A stretch of DNA of 42,124 bases from CAYRES01 sp964423425 (lineage in GTDB: Bacteria; Actinomycetota; Thermoleophilia; RBG-16-64-13): contig CAYRES010000016.1 of assembly GCA_964423425.1 (NCBI GenBank), positions 1 through 42,124 of the forward strand, in the 5' to 3' direction. The notes under the pieces are model-generated. The model ran no database searches. It was given only the letters and a program-made list of their open reading frames with translations, and was not told the DNA's origin. Of the stretch, positions 34,347-42,124 are shown piece after piece; the first letter of the stretch is position 1, and the number at the start of each line of letters is the position of its first letter. The translations under genes were made by a program, and so were the position numbers.

Positions 34347-34393
34347 GGGAGCGACGGGACTCGAACCCGCGACCTCCGGCGTGACAGGCCGTT
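34347..34393 (-). repeat. Candidate attachment site: 3' half of tRNA-Asp
   Basis: Minus strand: GGCCTGTCACGCCGG (anticodon GTC in its loop), GGTCGCGGGTTCGAGTCCCG (variable and T arm), then TCGCTCCC and discriminator G at 34347. It ends exactly at the tRNA 3' end. Upstream of the anticodon stem there is no D arm and no GGGAGCG partner, so it is not a complete tRNA. This is the typical displaced end left when a phage integrates at a tRNA anticodon loop. Confidence 0.75.
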
Positions 34394-34586
34394 CCAGGCC
34401 TTCACCCACTGGCACAGCGTCTAGGCGATTACGCTCTTTTGCAGGGGTTTCATGTTGTCAAGCTCGGCCGGAAAGCCCTCGAAAGAGCCGGCTTCTGGGA
34501 ATCGTGGTAGCAGGTGGGTAGCAGGGAGGGAGTTGGGAGACCGAAGACCGACCCTTGGGAACCTTTTCGACGCAGGGTCCTCGGAC

Positions 34587-35132
34587 TCACCGGCTGTCGC
34601 CCATGGAAGCTCCACCATCCGTTGGTGAATCCAATCGGAGATCACTCCGGAGACCGCTATCCATCTTCTCGGCTTCCAGGACACCTTTCTCTACCGCATC
34701 CTCCAACAACGACCGCACGGCCTTGCGTTGGACTCTGCAGATACTATGGATGCCAGCATCTCGGGTCAGTCGGTACACCTGGCCAGCCGTAAGCCTCGTA
34801 GCGTCACGATGCCACTTCTGATTTGCTCGCGTGTGCGGACTTATCCCCTCGGAGTGAACCATAGCCTCGCAAATCGCGTCAACGTCCTCAGCTTCAAATA
34901 GGACGTAGTCAACATGCTGGAGACTAGTTGATGCACCTGCATTAGCCAGTATCACATCATTCAAGTTCAAAAGCCCATCATCCACGTGCCAGAACGACAG
35001 TGCGTTTTCCGTCGTTCGTAGGTCACTCAGGCAATCGCCTTGTCGTTCATCAGCGGGAACCCAAGAGTGCTTGACCCCATCGGCTGCTGTGTACCACTTC
35101 GTCTTGCTTATCTTCCGGAAGTAGTAGGGCAA
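34587..35132 (-). CDS. Unknown protein C of a three-gene prophage-edge operon
   Basis: A 181-aa soluble protein. TTG 35132 has GGGGGAG about 8 bases upstream and begins 6 bases after the stop of the preceding gene. It starts MPYYFRKISKTKWYTAADGV, with an Asp/Glu-rich middle (DYVLFEAEDVDAICEAMVHSEG) and a helical end (SLLEDAVEKGVLEAEKM). No family recognised. GC content looks lower than in the core genes. Confidence 0.65.
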   Translation of the reverse strand: MPYYFRKISKTKWYTAADGVKHSWVPADERQGDCLSDLRTTENALSFWHVDDGLLNLNDVILANAGASTSLQHVDYVLFEAEDVDAICEAMVHSEGISPHTRANQKWHRDATRLTAGQVYRLTRDAGIHSICRVQRKAVRSLLEDAVEKGVLEAEKMDSGLRSDLRLDSPTDGGASMGDSR

Positions 35133-35138
35133 CCGCGA

Positions 35139-35750
35139 TTACTCCCCCAGATGTGCGAGCACCTCTATCATGTCGCGACGCAGGGGAGTAACGCACTCCT
35201 TCTGTATCGCGGCACGCAAGGCCACGGCAGACCGAGCGTCATCCATGGCCTCAATGCCAAGCAGCGCGCCGTCGCGAATAACAAAAGACGGCAAGCTCAT
35301 GGCTTTCTCGAGAAGCCAACGACGCACCTCTCGCGTCTCGAGGTCTGCTGAGTACCCCACGAAGCGAAGGATCTCGCTCCCCAGTTCCTCCACAATCTGG
35401 CCTTTCACAAGGCGACTGTGAATCGCTAGCACCGAATCGATCTTGCGCTCAATGATAATTCGCTCGATTTCGTTCCTGATGTCAATGCCCTCGTTGCCAA
35501 CCGCGTAGTATAGAGACACCAGTCTATCCAATTGCCGATCGGTCTCTCCTGTTTGGGCGCAAGCATCCCTCCTTACCTCAGTGGAGGCTTGCGTGCGTTC
35601 TGGCAAATCAACCAGCAAAGGACTCACAAGTGGGTCTTCCTGAGACTCAATGGTACCGACGTCTCCCGCTTCCGAAAGACGCCAGTAGCGCCTGACAGGG
35701 TCAACAAACGACTGGACCATGGTTCCTGCGGCGGTGTCAATGGAGGTCAT
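35139..35750 (-). CDS. Unknown protein B of a three-gene prophage-edge operon
   Basis: A 203-aa soluble protein, mainly helical in its second half (DRQLDRLVSLYYAVGNEG ... IERIIIERKIDSVLAIHSRLVKGQIVEELGSEILRFVG ... ALLGIEAMDDARSAVALRAAIQK), suggesting a HEAT-like or other helical-repeat scaffold. ATG 35750 overlaps the stop of gene A by 4 bases (ATGA). No catalytic motif visible. Confidence 0.7.
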   Translation of the reverse strand: MTSIDTAAGTMVQSFVDPVRRYWRLSEAGDVGTIESQEDPLVSPLLVDLPERTQASTEVRRDACAQTGETDRQLDRLVSLYYAVGNEGIDIRNEIERIIIERKIDSVLAIHSRLVKGQIVEELGSEILRFVGYSADLETREVRRWLLEKAMSLPSFVIRDGALLGIEAMDDARSAVALRAAIQKECVTPLRRDMIEVLAHLGE

Positions 35751-36502
35751 TTGGGATCCCCGCTTTCGGAAATCTCACGGGCAAGCTCCTCGAGCTTGCC
35801 AAGAATCTCTCGCTCTTGCTTTTGGTCTACGCAGAGCGGTGCCGAAAGCACCGTGTTAATATCCATGTCCAGAAGGCAGGCAAATGATTGAGTGGCACTA
35901 GAAGAAACAGCAGCGCCGTCAGCGCCCGCGCGGAGAGCGACTTTCGTCCAGTTCGCGACCGACCACTTGCAGAGCCTGTTGACTGAGATCTGAAGCTCCG
36001 ACGCGTCGCCTACCGCTATCGTGGTTGGCCGGTTGACCTGAAACAAGAATTCCTGCATTTTCGAAGCGTCAATCGTCACGGTTCCCTTGAGGTACTGAGC
36101 CAACAGCTCGTAGCCCTTTTCGCGCGTAGCAACAGGTTGGACCAACACCGGCGCATAAGCAAGCCTTGTTGCTCGCGGACGATCCTCGGAGTCAAGCCAT
36201 GCCCGCACGAAATTCACGAACAGACCGATAGCGTTATTCGCTTCTCCCAGGTTCTCTATGCCGTCAGTCTCCGGATCCTCGGGGGCCACTAGAGCCCAGT
36301 CTATGCGACCAGGCTCAGTTCTCAGGATGAGTCGGCCTCCAGCCTTGGCCGACTCTTGGCTGACAACACCTGTCCTGGGCTTCGTGGTGCGGACCTCGGG
36401 ATCTTCGCCCACGGCCGCGCGCCACCAGTTTTCCACGTCATGCTCCAGGGAAGGATTGACAAACGCGGTGAATCGAATCCTCTGAGCAATCCAACCACTC
36501 AC
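35747..36502 (-). CDS. Unknown protein A of a three-gene prophage-edge operon
   Basis: A 251-aa soluble protein. The middle contains EFLFQVNRPTTIAVGDASEL and VNRLCKWSVANWTKVAL; I recall similar 'QINRPR ... INRLSKWS' segments from uncharacterised bacterial proteins, without known function. GTG 36502 has GGAG about 10 bases upstream. First gene of an operon with genes B and C; its location between lysis cassette and attachment site is typical of lysogenic-conversion or defence cargo. Confidence 0.7.
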   Translation of the reverse strand: MSGWIAQRIRFTAFVNPSLEHDVENWWRAAVGEDPEVRTTKPRTGVVSQESAKAGGRLILRTEPGRIDWALVAPEDPETDGIENLGEANNAIGLFVNFVRAWLDSEDRPRATRLAYAPVLVQPVATREKGYELLAQYLKGTVTIDASKMQEFLFQVNRPTTIAVGDASELQISVNRLCKWSVANWTKVALRAGADGAAVSSSATQSFACLLDMDINTVLSAPLCVDQKQEREILGKLEELAREISESGDPK

Positions 36503-36685
36503 CGAAAACGAACTCCCTTCGAGCGAACCTTACACTAGACTCCCGCCGGGCCGCGGCCACGATGGCCTATTGCACGCCTCGGGGCTTTCGATAGAAGCAT
36601 ACATCGAGTGCGCACATGAGGCCACCTTTGGCAGTATGGTCTCTTCTTCCTTCTCGCGCGAAGAATACCGATCCTCAAGTCTCGT

Positions 36686-36982
36686 TCACTCCTGCCTCGG
36701 CTGCCACACCGCATAGAAGAACGCCGTCGCACCGGTCCACACCACAGTACCCGCCGCGATCACCTCGACGGCCGTCAGCTGCCCCCACGAGGAGACAAGC
36801 CCCAGGATATCCCCGGCCAGCCACGCGCCCGCGAGGCCCACAGCAAAGCTCACCGCGTAGGCGAGCAGCGCCTTGATGCCGTCCGGCCAGCCAGCCCGTT
36901 TGAGCAGCTGGATCAGCCACGATGCAAGCGGCCCGCCCACGAGCAGCAGGGCCACCAAAGTCACAATCTCTTGCCAAGCCAT
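36686..36982 (-). CDS. Holin-like membrane protein
   Basis: A 98-aa protein with three hydrophobic segments (VTLVALLLVGGPLASWLIQLL, ALLAYAVSFAVGLAGAWLAG, VIAAGTVVWTGATAFFYAV) and polar ends. Small three-helix proteins next to endolysins are usually holins, which open the membrane for the lytic enzymes. ATG 36982 follows GGAGG. Overlaps the preceding small gene by 22 bases. Confidence 0.75.
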   Translation of the reverse strand: MAWQEIVTLVALLLVGGPLASWLIQLLKRAGWPDGIKALLAYAVSFAVGLAGAWLAGDILGLVSSWGQLTAVEVIAAGTVVWTGATAFFYAVWQPRQE

Positions 36983-37200
36983 GGCTTACCTCCTTCGCCG
37001 CCTTCGGAGTCGCCGGAAGCGGCGTACGTAGAAACTGCGGGGGTAGATAGATCACCTCCTGGTCGCGGTTGGTCACGACAGAGCGGCGTAAGGTGCACCG
37101 CGCAGTTAAGACATGTCGGGATACACCCCCAGTCCGCCCCACAGAAAAGGCCGCGCATGGCGGCCAGGGGCGTCCAGTCCGGGCAGGGCTCGATGTCCAC
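36961..37200 (-). CDS. Small cysteine-rich phage protein
   Basis: A possible 79-aa protein from GTG 37200 with Cys in EPCPDW, FCGADWGC, TCLNC and TPLC (six Cys within 40 residues), then a Gly/Ser/Pro-rich tail. It fills the gap between the glucosaminidase and holin genes and begins 1 base after the former's stop. The Cys spacing could bind zinc. The tail overlaps the holin ribosome site, so its C-terminus is less certain. Confidence 0.5.
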   Translation of the reverse strand: MDIEPCPDWTPLAAMRGLFCGADWGCIPTCLNCAVHLTPLCRDQPRPGGDLSTPAVSTYAASGDSEGGEGGKPWLGKRL

Positions 37201-37201
37201 G

Positions 37202-37594
37202 TCACCCGCCCCAGCGGTTGACGATCTTGCGCGCGTAATCAGGATTGAGCGCCCACTTGCCACTCAGATCGGCCACCACGCGCACGTTGCCCCGGTGCGG
37301 CCCCAGGTGGCGCGGGTCGTAGGTGATCGAGCACTCGGGCAGAATGTGGTCCGGGTAGACGTACCAGGCCATATGCATGACGTGAGCGATGACGCCGGCG
37401 GTCACCGACGCGAAGCTCGCAAAGCTCGTCGAATCGCTCGTCTTCAAGCCCGCGAAGTTGAGCTGGTGGGGCTTGACCTGCCCACCGAAGCGCAGGCTAT
37501 CTGTCTCCAGCATCATCTGAGCCCAGAGCACGTCTGCGCGGAGGTCGGCTGCCCGGCACCACTCGATGTACAGGTCGGCGATCTGCGCGAGCAC
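37202..37594 (-). CDS. Glucosaminidase-type endolysin (GH73-like)
   Basis: At least 130 aa. AQMMLETDSLRFGGQV contains the catalytic Glu of the glucosaminidase (GH73/FlgJ-like) fold; KPHQLNFAGLKTSD, FASVTAGVIAHVMHM and GKWALNPDYARKIVNRW match the rest of the domain, which cleaves the peptidoglycan glycan chain. The GTG at 37594 has no ribosome site. The same frame is open for about 30 more codons upstream (EIRGAVQIPRDELLRRIPAD) without ATG, GTG or TTG, so the N-terminus is probably longer, with a mutated or rare start. Confidence 0.72.
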   Translation of the reverse strand: MLAQIADLYIEWCRAADLRADVLWAQMMLETDSLRFGGQVKPHQLNFAGLKTSDSTSFASFASVTAGVIAHVMHMAWYVYPDHILPECSITYDPRHLGPHRGNVRVVADLSGKWALNPDYARKIVNRWGG

Positions 37595-37692
37595 TGAGGG
37601 CTCGAAGGCGGCGTCGGCGGGGATCCGGCGCAGGAGCTCGTCACGCGGTATCTGGACTGCGCCCCTGATCTCCGTGTCGAGGGAGAGGGGCG

Positions 37693-38439
37693 CTACTGAG
37701 GGTCCGGCGTCTCTCCCACGGCCTTCTTCAGCACCCGCGCCAGAAGCGAGTCCACGTAGGACACGGACGCGGCCTTGCCCTTGGCTCGAGGAGCGGAGAT
37801 GATCTCTTGCTCCACGAGGTAGGCTTGGTCGCGGTCCACCGTGTCTGACCAGACGATCTCCATCTCTTCGCGGATGATCTTACGGACTTCATCGGGAGTC
37901 ATGTCGTCCTCCGGTTTCGCGTTCCACGCGGCGTAGATCCTCGGCGCCGCCACCTTTTCCCACGGCGTAGTGGGGTCGATCTTGCGGGGATACGAGATGT
38001 CCTTGTGGGTCCACAACTTCAGCTCGATGCCGGCTTTGCGGTACTCGACCTGCACCATCGTGTTCAGCCACACCATTGACTGGATCGCGGCCTCGGTGAT
38101 CGGCTGCCCCTGCTTATGCTCGAGTTCCCAGCCGAGGGTCATACGTGAGAGAGAGTGCCCGTAGCCCTCCATGTAGGACGTGCCGGCGTGCCAGCACCAG
38201 TAGGCTTCTCCCGGCCGCCACGGCGCGTACTCCACGATGTCTCCGTTGCGGTAGATGCACCAGTGGACGGATACGCCCACCCCGTCATCCCGCTTGTAGC
38301 GGCCCGAGAAGAGGCCGTCGAGGTAGGTGCGCCCGTAGCCTTCGGTGGAGTGCATGACGAGCGCCACGGTCTTGTACGACGAGCGCCCGTAGCTGCTCTT
38401 GGTCGGGTACAGGCCGGCTTTCGTGTAGCTTATGCTCAT
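37693..38439 (-). CDS. N-acetylmuramoyl-L-alanine amidase (endolysin)
   Basis: A 248-aa protein of the Amidase_2/PGRP type: VALVMHSTEGYG (first zinc His), SVHWCIYRNGDIVEYAP, YWCWHAG (second His), TLGWELEH and LWTHKDIS near the end of the domain. It cuts the bond between muramic acid and the stem peptide. The C-terminal 60 residues are charged and helical, perhaps wall-binding. ATG 38439 overlaps the stop of the XhlA-like gene (ATGA). The frame is open further upstream, but that part overlaps the neighbour. Confidence 0.85.
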   Translation of the reverse strand: MSISYTKAGLYPTKSSYGRSSYKTVALVMHSTEGYGRTYLDGLFSGRYKRDDGVGVSVHWCIYRNGDIVEYAPWRPGEAYWCWHAGTSYMEGYGHSLSRMTLGWELEHKQGQPITEAAIQSMVWLNTMVQVEYRKAGIELKLWTHKDISYPRKIDPTTPWEKVAAPRIYAAWNAKPEDDMTPDEVRKIIREEMEIVWSDTVDRDQAYLVEQEIISAPRAKGKAASVSYVDSLLARVLKKAVGETPDPQ

Positions 38440-38708
38440 CCCGCCGCCTTCCAGAGAAGACTCGCCAGGCTGATGATCGTAGACAACCCGGCGAACCCGA
38501 GGATCCACTTGAGCATGCCTTCTGCTCCCCGCCGGGTAGCTTCGGCGATGGCTGCCTGCTCCACGCGGGCGGAGAGTGTGTCGAGCTTCGCCTCCAGCCT
38601 CCCCAAGGTGCCATTCTGGTTCTTCTGCCACCTTGTCAGCTCGTCACAGACGGCTCGCACCTCACGGAGGCCAAGGCAGGTTTCGGGGTCGTGTCGGTAC
38701 TCTGTCAT
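38436..38708 (-). CDS. XhlA-like membrane-associated lysis protein
   Basis: A 90-aa protein: polar start with two Cys, coiled coil (TLGRLEAKLDTLSARVEQAAIAEA), then one C-terminal transmembrane helix (MLKWILGFAGLSTIISLASLLW). This layout is that of XhlA/haemolysin-type phage proteins that accompany a holin. ATG 38708 follows GGGAGAG. Confidence 0.75.
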   Translation of the reverse strand: MTEYRHDPETCLGLREVRAVCDELTRWQKNQNGTLGRLEAKLDTLSARVEQAAIAEATRRGAEGMLKWILGFAGLSTIISLASLLWKAAG

Positions 38709-38734
38709 GGACTCTCCCTCCGAGGATTAGATAA

Positions 38735-38752
38735 GGCCGCCCGGAGGCGGCC
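38735..38752 (-). terminator. Hairpin between structural and lysis genes
   Basis: GGCCGCC (38735-38741) pairs with GGCGGCC (38746-38752), 4-base loop. On the minus strand it lies after the 840-aa structural gene and is followed by TTATCTAAT. A terminator or attenuator is likely. Confidence 0.5.
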
Positions 38753-38778
38753 CTGAACCGTCTGGTGCTACCGGACGT

Positions 38779-41301
38779 TCACCCTCTCTGTCCCATCCCA
38801 CGGACTCCCTCTCTTGCCGAAGGCGGCCCCGGGATAAGGAGCACGGGCTGCCGGCCGCCCAGGCCCGCCCGCACGTACGATGCGCCCGGGGGGCTCCACT
38901 GAGTCTTGGGGTACTGCCATTCATAGAGCGTGGGGGCCACCTGGCTCCAGCGCCAGTGGGTCTCCTCCCCCATGACCTGGGGGGAATACGCGCCCACCGC
39001 GTGCATGTCCACGAAGCCGCGGAAGAGGCCGGCCCCGGGTGCGATCTCGCCCGCTGAGTTCTCCAGGTCGTAGCAGACGTACAGAGGCACCTGTATCTCC
39101 TCATTGCCATCCAGCCGGTGGTACTGGCCGTAGGCTTCCGCGTAGTCGGAATAGGTGCCGAAGCGGTAGAGGCGATAGAGGATGCGGGGCATGGCACCCG
39201 GCACCACCATGATCTCGCGGCCATTGGGAGCGTGAAGGTTCTCGGAGTTGAGGCACTCCACGAAGGCGCCCGCGTGATCGTAGACGAGCAGGGCGTCCGG
39301 CCCGTAGAGCGATCGGTTGGCCGTCCACTCGTCGTAGGCGGAGAGCAGGCGCACTCCGTGGTCTTGTGCCACGGGCCCCACATAGTCAGGGAGCGCCGGT
39401 AGATAGCCCTTGCCGGTATCGCGGAAGGTGTGCTCCCGGGCCCCCGCCGTCCATCCCCACTCGCCCTCAAGCCAGGGGTCGAAGTAGAGGGTGGCGCCCA
39501 CGAGATACCCACCCTGGGGCAGAGCCCGGCACTTGGGGATAGGCACCACGCTCCACACCGTCCAGTTGCTCTCTCCGAGCCCGGGTGGCCCCTTACTAGT
39601 GAAGTCGACCAGGGTGGTCCAGCTCTTGGCCTTGATCTCACCGGCCAAAGCCTTGAAGTAGGGCATCTGCCCGACACGATTGGCGTTCTCGAAGTAGCAG
39701 AAACGGTCATCGGACAAGGAGCAGACCAGCATGGCCCGCTGGTTGCTCAAGGTGCCCGTCATGGGCGTGGCCCAGGTGAGAGTGTTTGAGATCACGTCGG
39801 CGTTCTTCACCACGTGCGTGGCCTGCGGTTCTGTCGCTTGGAGGTTCTCGGCGGGCAGCCCAAGCCCCCGGTCGATGGCGGCCCCGAGCGGGTTCCGCAT
39901 GCCCCACATGTAGTCGGGCATGCGCCCGATCACCGTGGGGCCCCGGCCGGCAAACAGGTGCCAGAAGCCTGGATAGGTGCCGTCCGGGCTCATGCCCGGG
40001 AACCACCAGTCGGGGCCTGAGGTGGAGTAGCTGGTCAGATCCATCTTCGCGTCGCGCAGGTAGGCGAGCTGGTTTCCTTGGCGCCGGAAGACCTCCTTGG
40101 ATCCCAGGACATAGCCGTCGGAGCGCTCCTGGGGCGGCATGACGCCACCGCCCGAGGGGTCCCTTTCGTCAGGGAAGGGGAGTACGTGCTCGAGCACGAG
40201 ATCGTCGCGGATACCGTACTCGCCCACCCAGCCGGCCAGCTGGGCTGACTTGATGTGGACAGACGTGGACCTTCCGGCGGGCTGAGTGGGGTCGAGCACG
40301 TAGACGGTGAACTGAAGCGGGCTGTTGTACTCGTTCTTGCCCACGGTCACCATCCAGCCCAGGCTGCTGTTCAGGAAGCTGAGCCCGCTCACCGGCAGAG
40401 CGACGCCATGTGCGCGGCCATCGACGTCCCACTCGTCAAGCTGTGGGTACCCGTCGCGTTCAAGCTGGTAGTGCCACTCGGAGGCGTAGGGGTTATCTAT
40501 GAACTCGGTCGAACCCGCCCAGGCATGGCCACTCTCGCCTCCGCTGTTCGCGTACAAATAGGTGAGCCCTCTGGGAGTTGGGTGCGAGATGCCGTAGATG
40601 AACGACGAGGTGTAGTACCCGTCGAAAACAGGCGAGTCGCCGTCGCGCCTGGGGCGGGCATACAACTTCGTCGTCCAGTCAGAGGGGCCGCCCTCCGTCC
40701 ATGTGAACAAGCCGTTCCAGGGAGCACACTTGAACACTGTCGAGCCCCAGCTTGAGCCGAACCGAATATCGCCTGAGTCGAGGGGTGTATGGCCTTCCGG
40801 GGTAGATGCATGAACGATCGTGACGCCGGGCGATGACTCGAACCTCAGTCGCGTCGGGAGCCCACCCAAGATGCCGAGCTGCGTTCCGTAGAACAGGCCG
40901 GGGGGTTCGCCGAACTTGCCGAAGGTGAAACCACGCGTGAAGTAGATATCGGGGGTGCTGACGTAGAAGCCATACGGCATCGCCTGCCCGATCAGGTACT
41001 CATTCCCCCAATACCTGAACTCGCGCTGCCAGCCGTAGAAAGCGCTGTATGTGCTCCAAGCGCCTAGACTGACCGTGGTAGGGCCGGTGAAGGAGTCGGT
41101 AGCCGGGTCATAGACCAAGTACACCGGCGTGTCGTCCTCGGCGTAGCACATGACCACGATCTTGCCCTGCCAGGGGACGGCGAAGCCTCGGGTGGTGATC
41201 CCGGCCCCGCCCGGCGTCTGGTAGGACTTGAAGGTGCCCAGCCCGTACTCGTTTACCTTCACCGTGCGGAGAGCGCCCCACTTCTTGATCTTGAAGCCCA
41301 A
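38779..41301 (-). CDS. Large phage structural protein (probable tail or fibre)
   Basis: An 840-aa protein rich in Trp, Tyr, Gly and Pro, with repeated short beta segments (YGLGTFKSYQTPGG, VYLVYDPATDSFTG, RLLSAYDEWTANRSLYGPDALLVYDHAG). No signal and no membrane helix. No domain recognised; its size, position after a carbohydrate-binding-like protein and upstream of the lysis cassette point to a tail-tip or fibre protein. TTG 41301 is preceded by GGAGGAG, which lies in the end of the previous gene. Longer extension to 41358 has no ribosome site. Confidence 0.7.
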   Translation of the reverse strand: MGFKIKKWGALRTVKVNEYGLGTFKSYQTPGGAGITTRGFAVPWQGKIVVMCYAEDDTPVYLVYDPATDSFTGPTTVSLGAWSTYSAFYGWQREFRYWGNEYLIGQAMPYGFYVSTPDIYFTRGFTFGKFGEPPGLFYGTQLGILGGLPTRLRFESSPGVTIVHASTPEGHTPLDSGDIRFGSSWGSTVFKCAPWNGLFTWTEGGPSDWTTKLYARPRRDGDSPVFDGYYTSSFIYGISHPTPRGLTYLYANSGGESGHAWAGSTEFIDNPYASEWHYQLERDGYPQLDEWDVDGRAHGVALPVSGLSFLNSSLGWMVTVGKNEYNSPLQFTVYVLDPTQPAGRSTSVHIKSAQLAGWVGEYGIRDDLVLEHVLPFPDERDPSGGGVMPPQERSDGYVLGSKEVFRRQGNQLAYLRDAKMDLTSYSTSGPDWWFPGMSPDGTYPGFWHLFAGRGPTVIGRMPDYMWGMRNPLGAAIDRGLGLPAENLQATEPQATHVVKNADVISNTLTWATPMTGTLSNQRAMLVCSLSDDRFCYFENANRVGQMPYFKALAGEIKAKSWTTLVDFTSKGPPGLGESNWTVWSVVPIPKCRALPQGGYLVGATLYFDPWLEGEWGWTAGAREHTFRDTGKGYLPALPDYVGPVAQDHGVRLLSAYDEWTANRSLYGPDALLVYDHAGAFVECLNSENLHAPNGREIMVVPGAMPRILYRLYRFGTYSDYAEAYGQYHRLDGNEEIQVPLYVCYDLENSAGEIAPGAGLFRGFVDMHAVGAYSPQVMGEETHWRWSQVAPTLYEWQYPKTQWSPPGASYVRAGLGGRQPVLLIPGPPSAREGVRGMGQRG

Positions 41302-41302
41302 C

Positions 41303-42124
41303 CTACTCCTCCCAGATGACGCCGAGACCGGCCACCAGCGGGTACTTGGAGGTGTCAAGCGAGGAGAGCGTGACCTTCACTTCGAGGGTTGAACTTCCCG
41401 AGGGGTCGGGAAGTAACTCCGTCCCCGACGTGATCTCCTGCCAGGTGCCCCCGTCCAGCCGCGCCTCGACCGTCACGGCATAGAGATCAGCATCCCAGGC
41501 GCCCGACGATGCCGCGCGCCGGTGGCTCTCAAGGATCCGGGTGACAGTACCGGATAGCGCGACCTCACGCGAGAGCCAGGTGGTCTCTCCGGTGGTGAGG
41601 TAGGAGATCGCACCCACCACAGTGTGTGAGGAGCCCCACGTGGCCCCACTGTCGGACGTGCCCGCGCCATAAACGGGCACGTTTGACTTCCAGGCCATGC
41701 TGATGTTGCTCGTCGGCGCACTGAACACCACCCAGTACGTACCGGCGCCGAACTCAAGCTCGCCAAGATCAACCGCATCCGTCCAGTACAAGGTGTCGGA
41801 CCCGCCGGAGGTGTCGATGAAGTCCTTAGTGGCCATGACGTCGGCCATGTCGGGCTCGCCGCCCTCATCGCCGGTCACGCGCACGCACAGAGGGGCCCCG
41901 GCGCTGGCGGTCTTGATGTACGCCTTCACGATGATCTGCGTGGTCCCTGCGCCCGGTGTGAAGGGGAGGGCCCGCCAGGACGTGGCTGACAGGGTAAACA
42001 CATCAGTGCTTGTGTCGCTCGCCCAGATGGGGGTGAGAGTCCCCGCCACGCCAACAAGCTGGTCGCCCGCTCCGTCGTAGGCCGACTGGGAGACCTTGAC
42101 TGAGTTGTCGATGGTGCCGATGGA
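41303..42124 (-). CDS. Phage tail-associated beta-rich protein, 5' end beyond the window
   Basis: At least 273 aa. The frame is open to the window edge: SIGTIDNSVKVSQSAYDGAG precedes the first GTG at 42049, so the gene continues to the right. The visible part is beta-rich (IIVKAYIKTASAGAPLCVRVTGDEGGEPD ... FGAGTYWVVFSAPT ... VTVEARLDGGTWQEI), like carbohydrate-binding or fibre modules. Stop at 41303 is 1 base before the next gene's TTG. Confidence 0.68.
   Translation of the reverse strand, partial: SIGTIDNSVKVSQSAYDGAGDQLVGVAGTLTPIWASDTSTDVFTLSATSWRALPFTPGAGTTQIIVKAYIKTASAGAPLCVRVTGDEGGEPDMADVMATKDFIDTSGGSDTLYWTDAVDLGELEFGAGTYWVVFSAPTSNISMAWKSNVPVYGAGTSDSGATWGSSHTVVGAISYLTTGETTWLSREVALSGTVTRILESHRRAASSGAWDADLYAVTVEARLDGGTWQEITSGTELLPDPSGSSTLEVKVTLSSLDTSKYPLVAGLGVIWEE

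Larger units (their letters stand above)
34347..42124 (-). mobile_element. Prophage (partial; runs off the window)
   Basis: It starts at a 3' half of tRNA-Asp and contains only minus-strand genes: three unknown genes, then holin-like protein, glucosaminidase, amidase, XhlA-like protein and long beta-rich structural proteins. The other end, with an intact tRNA-Asp and an integrase, should lie to the right of the window. The exact extent is inferred. Confidence 0.7.

Noticed and set aside
34347..34427. Complete tRNA gene
   Set aside because: Only the 3' half of tRNA-Asp is present; no D arm or 5' acceptor strand can be found.

Overview
The DNA is GC-rich and consistent with an actinomycetal (Actinomycetota) chromosome. 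Supporting signs are a Zur box of the TGA-n-TCA type upstream of a Fur-family gene, many GTG and TTG starts, cell-surface lipoproteins with Thr/Ser/Pro linkers, a DUF6777-like protein and a DtxR-FeoA regulator next to feoB. Remnants of a tungstate transporter and a complete Feo system would suit an anaerobic or facultative life, but that is inference. I cannot name the genus.

Layout. 1-710: a frameshifted gene remnant and tRNA-Lys. 911-4118: promoter, Zur box and a tightly overlapped zur-znuA-znuC-znuB operon (zinc uptake). 4267-6079: a zinc-ribbon, proline-rich membrane protein with a duplicated C-terminal domain, two strong hairpins and a small anchored protein. 6174-8864 (minus): feoB and a DtxR-FeoA regulator (iron). 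9015-12262 (minus): an EamA-type exporter behind a CHASE hybrid histidine kinase. 12488-16150: a coiled-coil protein, two lipoproteins and a GH3 lipoprotein. 16496-17193: a PadR-DUF1048 pair. 17386-19213: a lipoprotein and a Fic protein with a conspicuous palindromic operator.

19.7-27.4 kb is a decayed accessory region. A 34-base copy of the anticodon-to-T-arm part of tRNA-Phe lies at 20216-20249 and the intact tRNA-Phe at 27350-27422. Between them lie a frameshifted tyrosine recombinase, a HEPN-motif protein with two co-oriented neighbours, a broken VapB45/VapC45-like toxin-antitoxin pair and an IS5-type element with a nonsense mutation. I read this as an integrative island of about 7.2 kb inserted at tRNA-Phe. 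Just outside it is a matrixin-type protease remnant with an internal stop.

27.6-32.7 kb carries a zinc-sensing ArsR repressor, a zinc/cadmium P-type ATPase (zinc efflux, complementing Znu uptake) and a second CHASE hybrid kinase paralogous to the first. 33.2-34.2 kb holds a tungstate (tup) transporter locus collapsed by an internal deletion, leaving only the head of tupA and the tail of tupC.

From 34347 to the window end I infer a prophage. A 3' half of tRNA-Asp marks one end, followed by a three-gene operon of unknown function at the edge, then a lysis cassette (holin-like protein, Cys-rich small protein, glucosaminidase, amidase, XhlA-like protein) and tail or fibre-like structural genes, all on the minus strand and running off the window. 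Frameshifts and nonsense mutations cluster in the accessory segments while the core operons are intact.
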